Assembly: GCF_004134865.1 (NCBI RefSeq) | Contig: NZ_SDPO01000001.1 | Location: 930,001 to 994,000, forward strand | Length of the DNA stretch: 64,000 nt | Reading direction: 5' to 3' | Source: Agromyces fucosus | GTDB lineage: Bacteria; Actinomycetota; Actinomycetes; Actinomycetales; Microbacteriaceae | In this document: positions 8,854-19,829 of the stretch, one piece after another | Layout of the letters: each line of letters starts with the position of its first letter | How positions within the stretch are numbered: the first letter of the stretch is position 1 | The notes under the pieces: generated by a model | What the model was told of the DNA's origin: nothing | The model's input: only the letters and a program-made list of their open reading frames with translations | The model's database searches: none | Position numbers and translations under genes: made by a program

Positions 8854-10836
8854 TCACTGCTGATCAGGGAACAGCGACTGTTCCCACCGTTCGAGGGAGG
8901 TGATTCCCGGGAGCGCTTGCCGGTACTCCCCACTCAGTTCGGTCCAGCGCCGACGATACGCTCGGTTCAGTCGGATCGAGTCACGCAGCAGCTTCCGGAA
9001 CATGGGTGGCCTGCGCGCGTGAAGGGTCGCTCCGGACCCTTCAGCGTTCGAGACGAGCACGCTGTCGTAGTTGGGCACCTCGAACCACCGAGCATCCTGG
9101 AATGAGAGATGAGCCTGCGGGCGCGAATCCGCTCCGGCGGCCGGTGCGCGGAACGCGTGCCTGAACACCTGCGACCACATCCACCGGGCGAAAGCGAATC
9201 CATGCGGACCGGGATTCGAGCGCCCGGTCGTCACTGCCATGATCTCGCGGGCGGGGAAGTGCGGAATCTGCGTCGTGTCGCGGATCACCTTCGCCTCGGT
9301 GAATCCCTCCGCCATTGCTCGAACCCGCGCAAGCCTGTCGCGCATGTCCGTGTGCAGTTGTTCCGGCCCCTCAAGCACATTCCGGATGGCCTCATGGCGC
9401 ATCGCGACCGTGTAGTAGTCCATGGTCAACAGGTTCTTCACGTCGCCGGCGAGATTCGACCGACTGAGCCGACCCCCGCGAGGCTCGGGCGAGTGGAGAA
9501 GGGCCGCAACGAGGCGATTCCGAGCATGGAAGAACGCCTGCCAGTCATGCGAGTCGTCCTTGTCCACCCACGAGACGTGCCACACTGCCGCACCCGGCAG
9601 GCTGACCGTTGCGACGCCGTGTTCCCTCGCCCTCAGCGAGTACTCCGCGTCATCCCATTTGATGAAGACGGGCAGCGATGCGCCGATCTCGTTGATCACC
9701 GACACCGGGATGAGCGACATCCACCAGCCATTGTAATCGACGTCGAACCGGCGATGCAGCCACGCGGTCTGCCGGAGGTTCGACTCACCGAAGTCGTGCC
9801 TGCCCGGCGTGAACGGCCCCCACATGAAGGGCGACCAGTGGATGCCCTCGGCATAGGCATGCAGCTTCGCCTTGTCGTACATATCGAACATGTGCCCGCC
9901 GACGATCGTCGGCTCCACGCAGAAGTTGGCGAACGTCAGCGCACGAAGGAGGCTCTCCGGTTCGATCTCCACATCGTCGTCGAGGAGCACGATGTAGTCG
10001 GACTCCCCAGCTCGGCTGGTCTCCAGCATCCCGCGCGAGAAGCCGCCGGATCCGCCGAGGTTCGCCTGTTCGATCAGCCGGAGCTTGCCCTCGAGGCTCT
10101 GCTCAGCGGCGGCGTAACCCGCGTTCTCGCGAATCTTCTCGGAGCCCTGGTCGACGACGAGCACTCGGTCGAGCGAGGCCAGGACCGTCTTGTCTTCGCC
10201 GATCTCTCGCAGCAGCGTCGTGCAGTAATCGCCGCGATTGAGCGTCGTGATAGACACCGTGGCCGTGCCGTGAACGCGGGGCGCTGCCCCCTCGGGAGCT
10301 AACCAGTCCGCCTGCACGAGCTCGAACGGGGCATCCCCCGCGACGAGGTCGAACCAGAGCCATCCGCCATCGAGGAACGAGGCGAACGAGAGTTCGAACT
10401 CGGTCGTCGTCTCGCCGGTGACTTCGGCGCTGTCGATGCGCTGGATGACGCCACGCGCGTTCGATCGGAACACGAGGATCCTGCCCGGACCGTTCGTACG
10501 AACGCGCAGCCTCACCCCGTCGAGATTCGTCCAGGCGTTCCAGTAGCTCGCGGGGAAGGCATTGAAATAGCTCGCGAAGGACACCGTCTTGAACGACGGC
10601 AATTCGATGCCGCGCCGGCCTCGTAACCAGCTGAGGCCGGTCTTGTTCGTCAGACGAGTCGCCAGCTTGTTGTGTCCCTCGGTGAAAACGCCGCGGATCT
10701 TGGCCAGCTGGTCCTGTTCGTCATCGGGGATGTAAGCCCACGACCACGTTTCGGGGTCGAGGAACAACGGAAGCGCTTGCGGATCCCCGTGCTCGGGGAA
10801 TATCACGCGCTGCAGGACGGTCTGGTCAGTACTCAT
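8854..10836 (-). CDS. glfT2: GlfT2-type polymerising galactofuranosyltransferase
   Basis: 660 residues with strong similarity to mycobacterial GlfT2. The N-terminal beta-rich domain has YFNAFPASYW at 90-99; the GT-A domain begins at VSITTLNR (194-201). It has NLGGSGGFSRGM at 259-270, the metal/UDP motif DDD at 286-288, DVDYNGWW at 365-372, the catalytic WDDAEY at 394-399 and a WH pair at 419-420. A helical C-terminal domain follows. In mycobacteria GlfT2 builds the alternating beta-1,5/1,6 galactofuranan from UDP-Galf on a lipid-linked acceptor at the inner membrane face. The UDP-Galf-producing mutase is encoded 43 bases upstream in the same direction. No strong ribosome site is visible. Confidence 0.9.
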   Translation of the reverse strand: MSTDQTVLQRVIFPEHGDPQALPLFLDPETWSWAYIPDDEQDQLAKIRGVFTEGHNKLATRLTNKTGLSWLRGRRGIELPSFKTVSFASYFNAFPASYWNAWTNLDGVRLRVRTNGPGRILVFRSNARGVIQRIDSAEVTGETTTEFELSFASFLDGGWLWFDLVAGDAPFELVQADWLAPEGAAPRVHGTATVSITTLNRGDYCTTLLREIGEDKTVLASLDRVLVVDQGSEKIRENAGYAAAEQSLEGKLRLIEQANLGGSGGFSRGMLETSRAGESDYIVLLDDDVEIEPESLLRALTFANFCVEPTIVGGHMFDMYDKAKLHAYAEGIHWSPFMWGPFTPGRHDFGESNLRQTAWLHRRFDVDYNGWWMSLIPVSVINEIGASLPVFIKWDDAEYSLRAREHGVATVSLPGAAVWHVSWVDKDDSHDWQAFFHARNRLVAALLHSPEPRGGRLSRSNLAGDVKNLLTMDYYTVAMRHEAIRNVLEGPEQLHTDMRDRLARVRAMAEGFTEAKVIRDTTQIPHFPAREIMAVTTGRSNPGPHGFAFARWMWSQVFRHAFRAPAAGADSRPQAHLSFQDARWFEVPNYDSVLVSNAEGSGATLHARRPPMFRKLLRDSIRLNRAYRRRWTELSGEYRQALPGITSLERWEQSLFPDQQ

Positions 10837-10879
10837 GATGTGGGGTCTCGTTCGATCTCGTCAGGCGGCCGGTCGGCGC

Positions 10880-12049
<1,170 letters not shown>

Positions 12050-12086
12050 TTACTTCCGGCCGCCGAAGCGCGACCGATACATCAGA

Positions 12087-14333
12087 CTAGTCGGTGTGCT
12101 TGTGGGCGATCTGCGAGGCATCGGAGGAGGCATCCGGCCGCGTGCGGCGGCGACGAATCTCGAGCGCGACGACGAGGCCGACCAGGATGATCGCCGCGAG
12201 CACCTGCAGCTGCCAGCCCGGGGCGGCGAAGGAAACGGTGATCTCCTGCCCTTCAGCACCGGGCTCGAGCTCGAGGCTCATCAGGAAACCGTCGGTGGGA
12301 TCGGTGATTGCCGCCGGACCCGAAACCGCGTACCCCGGCCACGCGATCCTGGAGAGTGCAACCGTGCCGCCATCGGCTGGCACCGAGTCCACCCGGATCC
12401 GAACGCTGCTCGCGTCCCTCGAAACTTCGGTGACGCGTAGACCGTCGGACGACCACACGACGCCGCCGGCGCCCGGAATCGGCTCGTCGCGCGCGATCGA
12501 TCGGGTGAGGCGCGTGTCCTCGATCACATGCCAGCCTGACGGGACATCTCGCCACTCCCCCGCTGGGAGCGCAGACTTCAGCACCTGGATCGTGCTCACG
12601 CCCATGAGCGTGGCGAGTTCCTCACCTGTCTGCGCCTGCTCGGTGAACAGCGCGCCGTACAGTTCAGGACATGTGTAGCCGTTGTACAGCATGCAGACGC
12701 GGTTCTGGTATTCGGGGTAGTACACCGAGGTATACGCGTTCTGCACCGATGCATCCGTCATGTAGAAGAGGTTGCCGACGAGGGTGTCGGCCCAGTATTC
12801 CTCTTGGATGCCGTCTTCCGTCGGCACGACGCCCACGACGATCGTGTCGCCGACCGTCTCGGACAGGGGCGACCTCAGTGCATCGACCCAGGTCGGGATC
12901 TGGTAGTCGCGCAGCGCCGGCGAGCTCGCAACCGAATGTTGTATCCCGAGCAGGGCGAAGGTCACCGCCATCGCCGTGGCGACGACGACCGGCATTCTCC
13001 GTCGACCGCCCTCGTGACCCGCTGGTGCCGACCCCGTCGAGGGCATACGTTCGGTGGTCTCGCGGTCGTGCTTGCCCAGCAGGAAGAGAACGGCGAAGAG
13101 CCCGCCGGCGGCGACCAGAGCTGTCACCGCGATTCCGAGCACGGCCGTCGGTTGCGCAGCCGCGGCGATGAACGCGCTGGCGCCCAGCACCGAGAACGTC
13201 ACGACCCAGCGAGGCCGCGAGATCCGTGCGCGCGCCAGCGAGAGTCCGAGTCCGAGAATCACGAGGCTCGAGACCGCCACGTACGGCAGCACCCGAATCG
13301 GGAACCTCAACGGGCCGAAATCACTGGGCAGCAGCACCGCGGCCAGTGCGATGCCCCCGACGATCAGCAGGCTCGTGCGCTGGCTCAGCAGCGTGGCGAA
13401 GCGCTTCCAGTCGATCAGCGCGAACAGCGGGAGCAACCAGCTGATGTAGAACAGGGGCTCATTCGGGTACGACTGGCTGAAGAGCATGAACTGCGGGTCG
13501 CCGAGGGCGATGGGACTGGTGGCGAGGTCGGAGAGGTCCACGGTCAGCAGACCGGTGTTGCCCATCCCGAGGCTTCGTCCGGAGACCGGAGCGGTCAGGA
13601 GTCCGGGGATATGGACGATGATCGCGAAGCACCCGGCCGCGATGGCGATGCCCCACGCGCGCAGGATCCCGGCTCGATCTCGCGCGATCATCACTTCGAT
13701 GATCGTCGCGAGCAGGGTGAATGCCAGGGCGAGGGTGGCGTGCACGTACCCGATGCCGACGACCAGGCAGCTCGCGACCACGGCGAGGAGCGGCGAGCGA
13801 TGCGATCGGACCGCGCGGCGAATCAGCGCCCACGCGATGGGCCAGAGACTCCACGCCATGAAGCCGTTCACCCACGATGCCGCGTCCATGTACAGGGTGA
13901 ATGCGGTCAGTGTCGATGCGGTCGCGATGACGGCGGCCCATCGAGGATCGGCACCGAACGTGCGCGCGAGCAGCCAGACGCCGAAGCTTGCGACGGCGAA
14001 GCACGCGAACTTGACGAGCACGACGTAGACCAGCATGTTCGGCAACACATGGCTGCCCACTCCGACGAGCCAGATCACCGGGCTGAACAGGCCCCATGCG
14101 CCTTCGGCGAGATAGTTGCCGGATTGCCAGACCGTCGGGTTCACGAAGGACCAGTCCCAGGCGAGGATGCGTTCGCCGATCTTCCACCATTGGCCGATCG
14201 CCCCCGATTGGGTGTCGTCGACGTAGTAGAAACCGATGTCGAAGATCAACGGAATCGCTGCGCCGATGATCGTGGAGATCACGGCGACGGCTGGCCAGAA
14301 GAGACGGGAACGCACCAATGGATTATCCACCAA
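12087..14333 (-). CDS. Large polytopic membrane protein, GT-C/YfhO-like
   Basis: About 748 residues. An N-terminal helix is followed by an outside loop with FYYVDDTQSG, where an Asp-Asp pair sits at the end of the first loop as in many GT-C enzymes. At least ten more hydrophobic helices follow, then a soluble region of about 230 residues and one terminal helix with an Arg-rich cytoplasmic tail. The layout recalls YfhO-like and other lipid-phosphate-sugar-dependent transferases; this is inference from topology. It heads the glf-glfT2 gene run. The start is uncertain: TTG 14333 and GTG 14330 or 14312 are all in frame and none has a clear ribosome site. Confidence 0.7.
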   Translation of the reverse strand: MVDNPLVRSRLFWPAVAVISTIIGAAIPLIFDIGFYYVDDTQSGAIGQWWKIGERILAWDWSFVNPTVWQSGNYLAEGAWGLFSPVIWLVGVGSHVLPNMLVYVVLVKFACFAVASFGVWLLARTFGADPRWAAVIATASTLTAFTLYMDAASWVNGFMAWSLWPIAWALIRRAVRSHRSPLLAVVASCLVVGIGYVHATLALAFTLLATIIEVMIARDRAGILRAWGIAIAAGCFAIIVHIPGLLTAPVSGRSLGMGNTGLLTVDLSDLATSPIALGDPQFMLFSQSYPNEPLFYISWLLPLFALIDWKRFATLLSQRTSLLIVGGIALAAVLLPSDFGPLRFPIRVLPYVAVSSLVILGLGLSLARARISRPRWVVTFSVLGASAFIAAAAQPTAVLGIAVTALVAAGGLFAVLFLLGKHDRETTERMPSTGSAPAGHEGGRRRMPVVVATAMAVTFALLGIQHSVASSPALRDYQIPTWVDALRSPLSETVGDTIVVGVVPTEDGIQEEYWADTLVGNLFYMTDASVQNAYTSVYYPEYQNRVCMLYNGYTCPELYGALFTEQAQTGEELATLMGVSTIQVLKSALPAGEWRDVPSGWHVIEDTRLTRSIARDEPIPGAGGVVWSSDGLRVTEVSRDASSVRIRVDSVPADGGTVALSRIAWPGYAVSGPAAITDPTDGFLMSLELEPGAEGQEITVSFAAPGWQLQVLAAIILVGLVVALEIRRRRTRPDASSDASQIAHKHTD

Positions 14334-14400
14334 TCAGAAGGGCGGCGAACACGGCCACGACGCGGTGGACCGCTGCACCGCCACCGTCTGGGACAATCGA

Positions 14401-15264
14401 ATGGTGAAGCCCCTCGTCTCGATCGTGATTCCCGCGTACAACAATGCCGAGTACCTTGACGAGACCATGCGCTCCGTCCTCGCCCAGACGTACGAGCGGA
14501 TCGAGGTCATCGTAGCCGACCACTCATCGACGGACGAGACCCTCGCCGTGATGAAGCGGTATGAGAACGACCCGCGAGTCACCCTCTTGTCGACCGAAGC
14601 CGGTGGCGGGGCGCTCCGCAATTGGAACCGGGTCAGCCAGGCTGCGACCGGCGAGTACCTGAAGCTCGTCTGCGGCGACGACATCATCCGACCCGAACTC
14701 GTGGAACGTCAGGTCGCCGCGCTCGAGGCCGCACCGGGCTCCGTCCTGGCCGCGACGAAGCGCGACATCGTCGATGCGGATGGGCGGCCATTCGTGCGCG
14801 GACGCGGCCTGGGCCGACTCCGCGGACGCGTCTCAGGCGCGGCGGCGGCACGCGCAACCGTTCGCGCCGGGACCAACATCTTCGGCGAGCCGGCATGCGT
14901 CCTCATGCGACGCGACGCCCTCGAGTCCGCTGGTTGGTGGGACAACCGCTTCCCCTATCTCATCGACGTGGCCAGCTACGTTCGGGTGATGCTCCAAGGC
15001 GACGTGGTCGCCCTCGACGAATCGCTCGCCTCCTTCCGCGTCTCCGAAAGCCAGTGGAGTGTGCGCCTGGTGCGCGATCAGGCCTCGCAGACGATCGGAT
15101 TCAACCGATCGCTTCGTGCTGAACGACCCGATGTGGTGCGGAGAGTCGACCTCTCTCTCGGCGACCTCCGCGCTCGACTCATGGCGCGTGTCCGGCAGGC
15201 GAGCTACCTCTATCTCGGACGCCGGATGTCCCGCACATCCACGGCAGTCGCCGAGGGCTCGTGA
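14401..15264 (+). CDS. GT2-family glycosyltransferase
   Basis: 287 residues with a GT-A fold start, VSIVIPAYNNAEYLDETM, then an IVADHSSTDE nucleotide-binding strand and the metal-binding region LVCGDDIIRP (GDD in place of the usual DxD). A later SAGWWDNRFPYLIDVA segment resembles the acceptor-binding part of chain-adding GT2 enzymes. It lacks transmembrane helices and ends with an Arg-rich helix that could sit on the membrane. ATG 14401 is the first start that gives a normal GT2 N-terminus, with GGGA upstream. It is the first of three closely spaced plus-strand genes. Donor sugar unknown. Confidence 0.85.
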   Translation: MVKPLVSIVIPAYNNAEYLDETMRSVLAQTYERIEVIVADHSSTDETLAVMKRYENDPRVTLLSTEAGGGALRNWNRVSQAATGEYLKLVCGDDIIRPELVERQVAALEAAPGSVLAATKRDIVDADGRPFVRGRGLGRLRGRVSGAAAARATVRAGTNIFGEPACVLMRRDALESAGWWDNRFPYLIDVASYVRVMLQGDVVALDESLASFRVSESQWSVRLVRDQASQTIGFNRSLRAERPDVVRRVDLSLGDLRARLMARVRQASYLYLGRRMSRTSTAVAEGS

Positions 15265-15298
15265 GGCGCGTGACAACCCAACTCCGCCGGAGGGTCCT

Positions 15299-16333
15299 GT
15301 GATAGATTCCACTTCCGTGAACGACATGCCGACCACGTCCGAGCCGGCTACCCACACGATCTCCGTCGTCATCCCGGTCTATCAGGGCGAGCAGACCCTC
15401 GACGCCCTCATCGCGGAACTCGAGCCGTACACTTCGCCGGGCGTGACCCCCGACGGCAATCCGTTCGTCGTCGCAGAGGCACTGCTCGTGTACGACTACG
15501 GCCCCGACCGGTCAGACACCGTGATTCGCGAACTCACGCGCAGGTATCCGTTCGTCCGCTCGATCTGGCTGAGCCGGAACTTCGGACAGCATGCGGCGAC
15601 GCTCGCCGGCATGGCGTCCGCGGGATCGGACTGGGTGGTGACCATGGACGAGGACGGCCAGCACGATCCCGCGGCGGTCGCGGGCCTCCTCGACACGGCG
15701 ATGCGAGAGCACGCCTCCCTCGTCTACGCGAAGCCGACGAATCCCGCGCCTCACGGTCCGGTACGGAACGCCGCCTCGAAGCTCTCCAAGCGCATGCTCG
15801 AGCGGTTCACCGGCGCGAAGGGGGCGAGCGACTTCCAGAGCTACCGCCTCATCCTCGGCAATGTCGCACGCAGCGTTGCGGCGTATGCCGGGTCGGGCGT
15901 CTACCTCGATGTCGCCCTCGGGTGGGTGGCGGGCCGAATCGTCACCTCCCCCGTCGAGCTTCGATCGGAAGGTGACCGGCAGTCCGGCTATTCCGGTCGC
16001 AGGCTCATCTCGCACTTCCTCAGGATGGTGCTCACAAGCGGCACACGTGGGCTCCGGCTGATCACATTCCTCGGCATCGCGGTCGCAGTGATGGGGGTGC
16101 TGTTCGCCATCATCATCATCATCCAGCGCCTCACCGGCGACATCGCCATCGAAGGATGGGCGTCGACCATGGTGGTGCTGCTGCTGGGCATCGGTGCCCT
16201 GCTCTTCAGCCTCGGTATCGTCGCCGAGTACATCGGCATCAATGTGAACATGGCCATGGGACGGCCTCCGTACCTGATCACATCCGACCCCGATGCTGGT
16301 CCACTCGGGCGGCGACCGACGTCACGCCTGTGA
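15299..16333 (+). CDS. Polyprenyl-phosphate glycosyltransferase, GtrB/ArnC type (GT2 with two C-terminal helices)
   Basis: 344 residues. The GT2 core has VVIPVYQGEQTL, WLSRNFGQHAA and the metal-binding MDEDGQHDP, followed by KGASDFQSYRL. Near the C-terminus are two transmembrane segments (LITFLGIAVAVMGVLFAI and VVLLLGIGALLFSLGIVA). This is the layout of GtrB, ArnC and DPM-like enzymes that load a sugar from a nucleotide donor onto undecaprenyl phosphate at the cytoplasmic face. Such lipid-linked sugars are the donors for GT-C transferases, of which this island has three candidates. GTG 15299 follows GGAGGG closely; GTG 15317 is an alternative. The next gene starts inside its stop codon (GTGA). 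Confidence 0.85.
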   Translation: MIDSTSVNDMPTTSEPATHTISVVIPVYQGEQTLDALIAELEPYTSPGVTPDGNPFVVAEALLVYDYGPDRSDTVIRELTRRYPFVRSIWLSRNFGQHAATLAGMASAGSDWVVTMDEDGQHDPAAVAGLLDTAMREHASLVYAKPTNPAPHGPVRNAASKLSKRMLERFTGAKGASDFQSYRLILGNVARSVAAYAGSGVYLDVALGWVAGRIVTSPVELRSEGDRQSGYSGRRLISHFLRMVLTSGTRGLRLITFLGIAVAVMGVLFAIIIIIQRLTGDIAIEGWASTMVVLLLGIGALLFSLGIVAEYIGINVNMAMGRPPYLITSDPDAGPLGRRPTSRL

Positions 16334-17310
16334 CGACCTACGCGCGCGTGATCGGCGCTCGCGGCCTTCTCGGTTCCGCGTTGCGCCGAGCGATCGACGG
16401 CAGGCGAGGCTGGACCGACGCGGGCGCAGCACCTCTCCCGTGGCACGACGACGCATCGCTCGTGTCCGCCGCACGCGATTCGACCCACGACCTGCTGGAC
16501 CGGGTCGGCGAGAACGACCATTGGACGATCATCTGGGCGGCGGGTGCATCCGTGACGGCCTCGAGCCCCGAGTCGCTCGCGTCAGAACGCCACCAGCTCG
16601 AACTCGTCCTCGCAACGATCGCGGCAGTCGCGAACGATCTCGGTCTCGCCGGGCGCGGCACCTTCTTCTACCCGTCTTCCGCAGGCGGCATCTATGCCGG
16701 ATCCGAGCATCCGCCGTTTACCGAGTCGACGGTGCCCGCGCCGATCGCCCCGTACGGCTGGTACAAGCTCTCCTGCGAAGCGTCGACCGCAGCGTTCGCC
16801 GAGTCCTCGGGTGTTGCCGTGCTCAACGGCCGAATCGCAAACCTGTTCGGCCCGGGCCAACGTCTCGACAAGATGCAAGGACTCATCTCCCACCTGGCTC
16901 TCGCCCAGCTCTCACCGCAACCCGCGTCGATTTTCGTCTCGCTCGACACCCTCCGCGACTACATCTACGTCGATGACTGCGCCGCGCTCATCCTCGACGC
17001 GCTCGACCGTCTCCGAATCGAGTCCGCCGAACGCCGAGGCCTCGTCATCACGAAGAACCTCGCCAGTGGTCGTGCCGTCACGATCGCCGACCTTCTCGGC
17101 TACTTCCGCTTGCTCTCCAAGGGCCACCCGCACGTCATGCTCGGCAACTCACCCGCGTCGTCGCTTCAGGCGCGGGATCTTCGCCTCGGTTCCGAAGTGT
17201 GGCCGGATCTCGACCGGCGAGATCTGACGCCGCTTCCCGTCGGGATACACGCGACCATCGACGACATCCGTTTCCGACTGCAGGAACCCGGTCGAGTCAG
17301 TCCGCGGTGA
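16330..17310 (+). CDS. NAD-dependent sugar epimerase/dehydratase (extended SDR)
   Basis: 326 residues. The N-terminal glycine motif is VIGARGLLG, a slightly degenerate GxxGxxG. The catalytic Ser lies in YPSSAGGIY, the YxxxK in YGWYKLSCE, and a [12 protein letters not shown] strand follows as in nucleotide-sugar epimerases. The start GTG overlaps the stop of the lipid-sugar synthase (GTGA), so translation is coupled and the two enzymes probably act on the same sugar. The substrate cannot be read from the sequence. Its last 14 bases overlap the 3' end of rmlA on the opposite strand. Confidence 0.8.
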   Translation: MTTYARVIGARGLLGSALRRAIDGRRGWTDAGAAPLPWHDDASLVSAARDSTHDLLDRVGENDHWTIIWAAGASVTASSPESLASERHQLELVLATIAAVANDLGLAGRGTFFYPSSAGGIYAGSEHPPFTESTVPAPIAPYGWYKLSCEASTAAFAESSGVAVLNGRIANLFGPGQRLDKMQGLISHLALAQLSPQPASIFVSLDTLRDYIYVDDCAALILDALDRLRIESAERRGLVITKNLASGRAVTIADLLGYFRLLSKGHPHVMLGNSPASSLQARDLRLGSEVWPDLDRRDLTPLPVGIHATIDDIRFRLQEPGRVSPR

Positions 17311-18160
17311 GCTGGTTCAGATATGCGCCGTAGCCGGACTTGACCAGCGGTGCTGCGAGCTCGGCGAGCTGCGCATCATCGATCCATCCGGCGCGCCACG
17401 AGATCTCCTCGATGCATCCGATCTTGAAACCCTGTCGTTCCTCGATGACCCGCACGTAGTCGCTCGCCTGCATCATCGACTCGAAGGTGCCCGTGTCGAG
17501 CCACGCGGTTCCTCGATCGAGTACCTCGACCCGAAGTGCACCCTGCTCGAGATAGCGCTCGTTGACCGTACTGATCTCGAGCTCGCCCCGCGCACTCGGC
17601 TCGATCGTCTTCGCGATCTCGACGACTCGATTGTCGTAGAAGTAGAGACCGGGTACCGCGTAGTTGCTCTTCGGAGCCGTGGGCTTCTCTTCGATCGAGA
17701 CCGCGCGACGTTCGGCATCGAACTCCACGACACCGTACGCCGTCGGATTCGACACGTGATAGGCGAAGATCAACGCGCCCTCCACGGCCGCGTTGCGCCG
17801 GAGGGACGTGCCGAGGCCCACCCCGTGGAAGATGTTGTCACCGAGCACGAGCGCGACGCTCTCATCCCCGATGAACTCCTCGCCGATGATGAATGCCTGT
17901 GCCAGGCCGTCGGGGGACGGCTGCACGGCGTACTCCAGACGAATGCCGAGTTCGCTGCCGTCTCCGAGGAGGGCGCGGAACTGCGCGTTGTACTCCGGCG
18001 TCGTGATGATGAGGATCTCCCGCACGCCCGCCATCATGAGCGTCGACAGCGGGTAGTAGATCATCGGCTTGTCGTAGATCGGCATCAACTGCTTCGAGAT
18101 GCCCTTTGTGATCGGCCAGAGCCGAGTGCCTGATCCGCCGGCGAGGATGATTCCGCGCAT
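17297..18160 (-). CDS. rmlA: Glucose-1-phosphate thymidylyltransferase
   Basis: 287 residues starting [16 protein letters not shown], the nucleotidyltransferase signature, followed by [16 protein letters not shown]. It makes dTDP-glucose from dTTP and glucose-1-phosphate, the first step to dTDP-L-rhamnose. ATG 18160 is preceded by AGGAAG at eight bases and lies five bases after the rmlC stop, so rmlC and rmlA form one transcript. The tail LNQLTAD is typical of actinobacterial RmlA. The stop overlaps the convergent epimerase gene. Confidence 0.95.
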   Translation of the reverse strand: MRGIILAGGSGTRLWPITKGISKQLMPIYDKPMIYYPLSTLMMAGVREILIITTPEYNAQFRALLGDGSELGIRLEYAVQPSPDGLAQAFIIGEEFIGDESVALVLGDNIFHGVGLGTSLRRNAAVEGALIFAYHVSNPTAYGVVEFDAERRAVSIEEKPTAPKSNYAVPGLYFYDNRVVEIAKTIEPSARGELEISTVNERYLEQGALRVEVLDRGTAWLDTGTFESMMQASDYVRVIEERQGFKIGCIEEISWRAGWIDDAQLAELAAPLVKSGYGAYLNQLTAD

Positions 18161-18165
18161 GTTGA

Positions 18166-18771
18166 CTACTTCCTGTCGAGTTCCGAGTACCAAGCGCGCG
18201 CTGCACCGATCGTGGGCAGGATGCCGGCAGCCTGAGCCTCTGCGAGGGTAGGGGCCGCCAGGTCCTTCGCGGAGAGCAGCGGCTCACCAGCCTCTTCCGG
18301 AAACACGATCCCGAGCGCCGGGTCGAGCGGATTGATGCCGAACTCCCGATCAGGGCGGTAGACGTCGCTCGTCAGGTAGGCGACCGTCGCGTTGTCGGTG
18401 AGGGCGATGAATGCGTGTCCGAGTCCTTCGGCGAGGTAGAGCACCTTCCGGTCGACGTCATCGAGCCTGACCGCCTCCCATTGACCGAACGTCTCGGAGC
18501 CGACGCGGACGTCGACGACGATGTCGAGGACCGCACCGCCGACCGCGGTGACGACTTTGGCTTGCCCGCGCGGAATCGCCGCGAAGTGGATTCCGCGCAC
18601 CACGCCGCGGCGCGAGGACGAGAGGTTCGCCTGCCGAAGATCGAGGGAGTGCCCGATGGCCTCTTCGAGGAGGTCATGGCGATACCACTCGAGGAAGACT
18701 CCGCGATCGTCGCCGAACTGCTGTGGGGTGATCTCGTAGCTGTCGGGAATCCCGAGTTCGCGGATTTGCAC
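18166..18771 (-). CDS. rmlC: dTDP-4-dehydrorhamnose 3,5-epimerase
   Basis: 201 residues with a cupin core. RGIHF at 59-63 carries the catalytic His62, GHAF is at 118-121 and Y138 is in the SDVYRP segment as the acid. It epimerises dTDP-4-keto-6-deoxyglucose at C3 and C5. The usual Gln after RGxHF/Y is Ala here, a mild deviation. The GTG start has no obvious ribosome site but is preceded by a TAGACT box six bases upstream, so the message may be leaderless. It is divergent from rmlB. Confidence 0.93.
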   Translation of the reverse strand: MQIRELGIPDSYEITPQQFGDDRGVFLEWYRHDLLEEAIGHSLDLRQANLSSSRRGVVRGIHFAAIPRGQAKVVTAVGGAVLDIVVDVRVGSETFGQWEAVRLDDVDRKVLYLAEGLGHAFIALTDNATVAYLTSDVYRPDREFGINPLDPALGIVFPEEAGEPLLSAKDLAAPTLAEAQAAGILPTIGAARAWYSELDRK

Positions 18772-18777
18772 CCGGAG

Positions 18778-18783
18778 AGTCTA
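18778..18783 (-). promoter_or_regulatory. Candidate -10 box (leaderless) for rmlC
   Basis: On the minus strand TAGACT is followed by six bases and the rmlC GTG. Lack of a ribosome site at this start supports leaderless transcription. Confidence 0.4.
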
Positions 18784-18799
18784 CCAATCCGCATGACGG

Positions 18800-18805
18800 T
18801 AGAAT
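18800..18805 (+). promoter_or_regulatory. Candidate -10 box for rmlB
   Basis: TAGAAT lies 37 bases upstream of the rmlB ATG, in the short gap between the divergent rmlC and rmlB genes. No good -35 element is seen. Confidence 0.3.
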
Positions 18806-18842
18806 CACGTGGTCCGATCGCAAAGGGAATGGTATCCACGGA

Positions 18843-19829
18843 ATGAAGATCCTCGTCACCGGCGGGGCCGGGTTCATCGGCTCCAATTTCGTTCGTCGTA
18901 CGCTCGAGGATGCCTATCCCGGTCTCGAAGGCGCAGAGGTGGTCGTGCTCGACGCGCTGACCTATTCGGGCAACCTCGAGAACCTCGCCCCGGTCGCAGG
19001 TTCGAGCCGGTACCGTTTCGTTCAGGGCGACATCCGGCACGCGGGCCTTCTCGACGAACTCATGCCTTCGGTCGACGCGGTGGTGCACTTCGCCGCTGAA
19101 TCGCATGTCGATCGTTCCGTCCGCGACGCGAGCATCTTCGTCGAGACCAACGTGCTCGGCACCCAGCAGCTCCTCGATGCAGCGCTCCGAAACGACGTTG
19201 CCCGGTTCGTGCATGTCTCGACCGATGAGGTGTACGGCTCGATCGCCGAGGGCTCATGGGATGAGGAGCGACCACTCCTCCCCAACTCGCCCTACTCGGC
19301 GTCGAAGGCCGGCAGCGACCTGCTCGCCCGGAGCTACCACCGCACCCACGGCCTGAACGTCTCGATCACACGTTGCTCGAACAACTACGGCAGGTACCAC
19401 TTCCCCGAAAAGGTCATCCCCCTCTTCGTGACGAACCTCATCGATGACAAGCACGTGCCGCTGTACGGCGAAGGCCTCAACGTACGCGACTGGCTGCACG
19501 TCGACGACCACACTCGCGGAATCGCGATGGTGCTCGTCGGCGGACGCGCCGGCGAGGTGTACAACATCGGCGGCGGCACCGAGCTGACCAACCGCGAACT
19601 GACGCAGTTGCTCCTCGATGCGACCGGAAAGGACTGGTCGTCCGTCGACCGCGTCGAGGACCGCAAGGGACACGACCTCCGCTACTCCGTCGACATCACG
19701 AAGATCCGCACTGAACTCGGATACGAGCCGATGGTGCCGTTCGAGCAGGGCCTCGCGGACGTGGTGCAGTGGTACCGTGAACGCCGCGACTGGTGGGAGC
19801 CGCTCAAGGCGCGCGCGGCACTCGTCTGA
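18843..19829 (+). CDS. rmlB: dTDP-glucose 4,6-dehydratase
   Basis: 328 residues. The NAD motif GGAGFIG is at 7-13, the catalytic STDEVYG at 126-132 (Thr127, Asp128, Glu129) and YSASK at 151-155. Asp-Glu after Thr distinguishes dehydratases from plain epimerases. It converts dTDP-glucose to the 4-keto-6-deoxy sugar. The stop overlaps the rmlD start by one base (TGATG), which implies coupled translation. The rml genes are split into two divergent pairs, rmlCA and rmlBD, around a shared 71-base promoter region. Confidence 0.96.
   Translation: MKILVTGGAGFIGSNFVRRTLEDAYPGLEGAEVVVLDALTYSGNLENLAPVAGSSRYRFVQGDIRHAGLLDELMPSVDAVVHFAAESHVDRSVRDASIFVETNVLGTQQLLDAALRNDVARFVHVSTDEVYGSIAEGSWDEERPLLPNSPYSASKAGSDLLARSYHRTHGLNVSITRCSNNYGRYHFPEKVIPLFVTNLIDDKHVPLYGEGLNVRDWLHVDDHTRGIAMVLVGGRAGEVYNIGGGTELTNRELTQLLLDATGKDWSSVDRVEDRKGHDLRYSVDITKIRTELGYEPMVPFEQGLADVVQWYRERRDWWEPLKARAALV

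Noticed and set aside
9109..10302. A 397-codon open frame on the plus strand opposite glfT2
   Set aside because: It is the antisense of a well-conserved gene and its predicted protein is rich in Arg, His and Val with no domain, as expected for shadow frames in high-GC DNA.
12804..14459. A 551-codon plus-strand frame opposite the second large membrane protein
   Set aside because: Its product is an Arg/Glu/Asp/Gly-rich run without motifs; the opposite strand encodes clear transmembrane helices.
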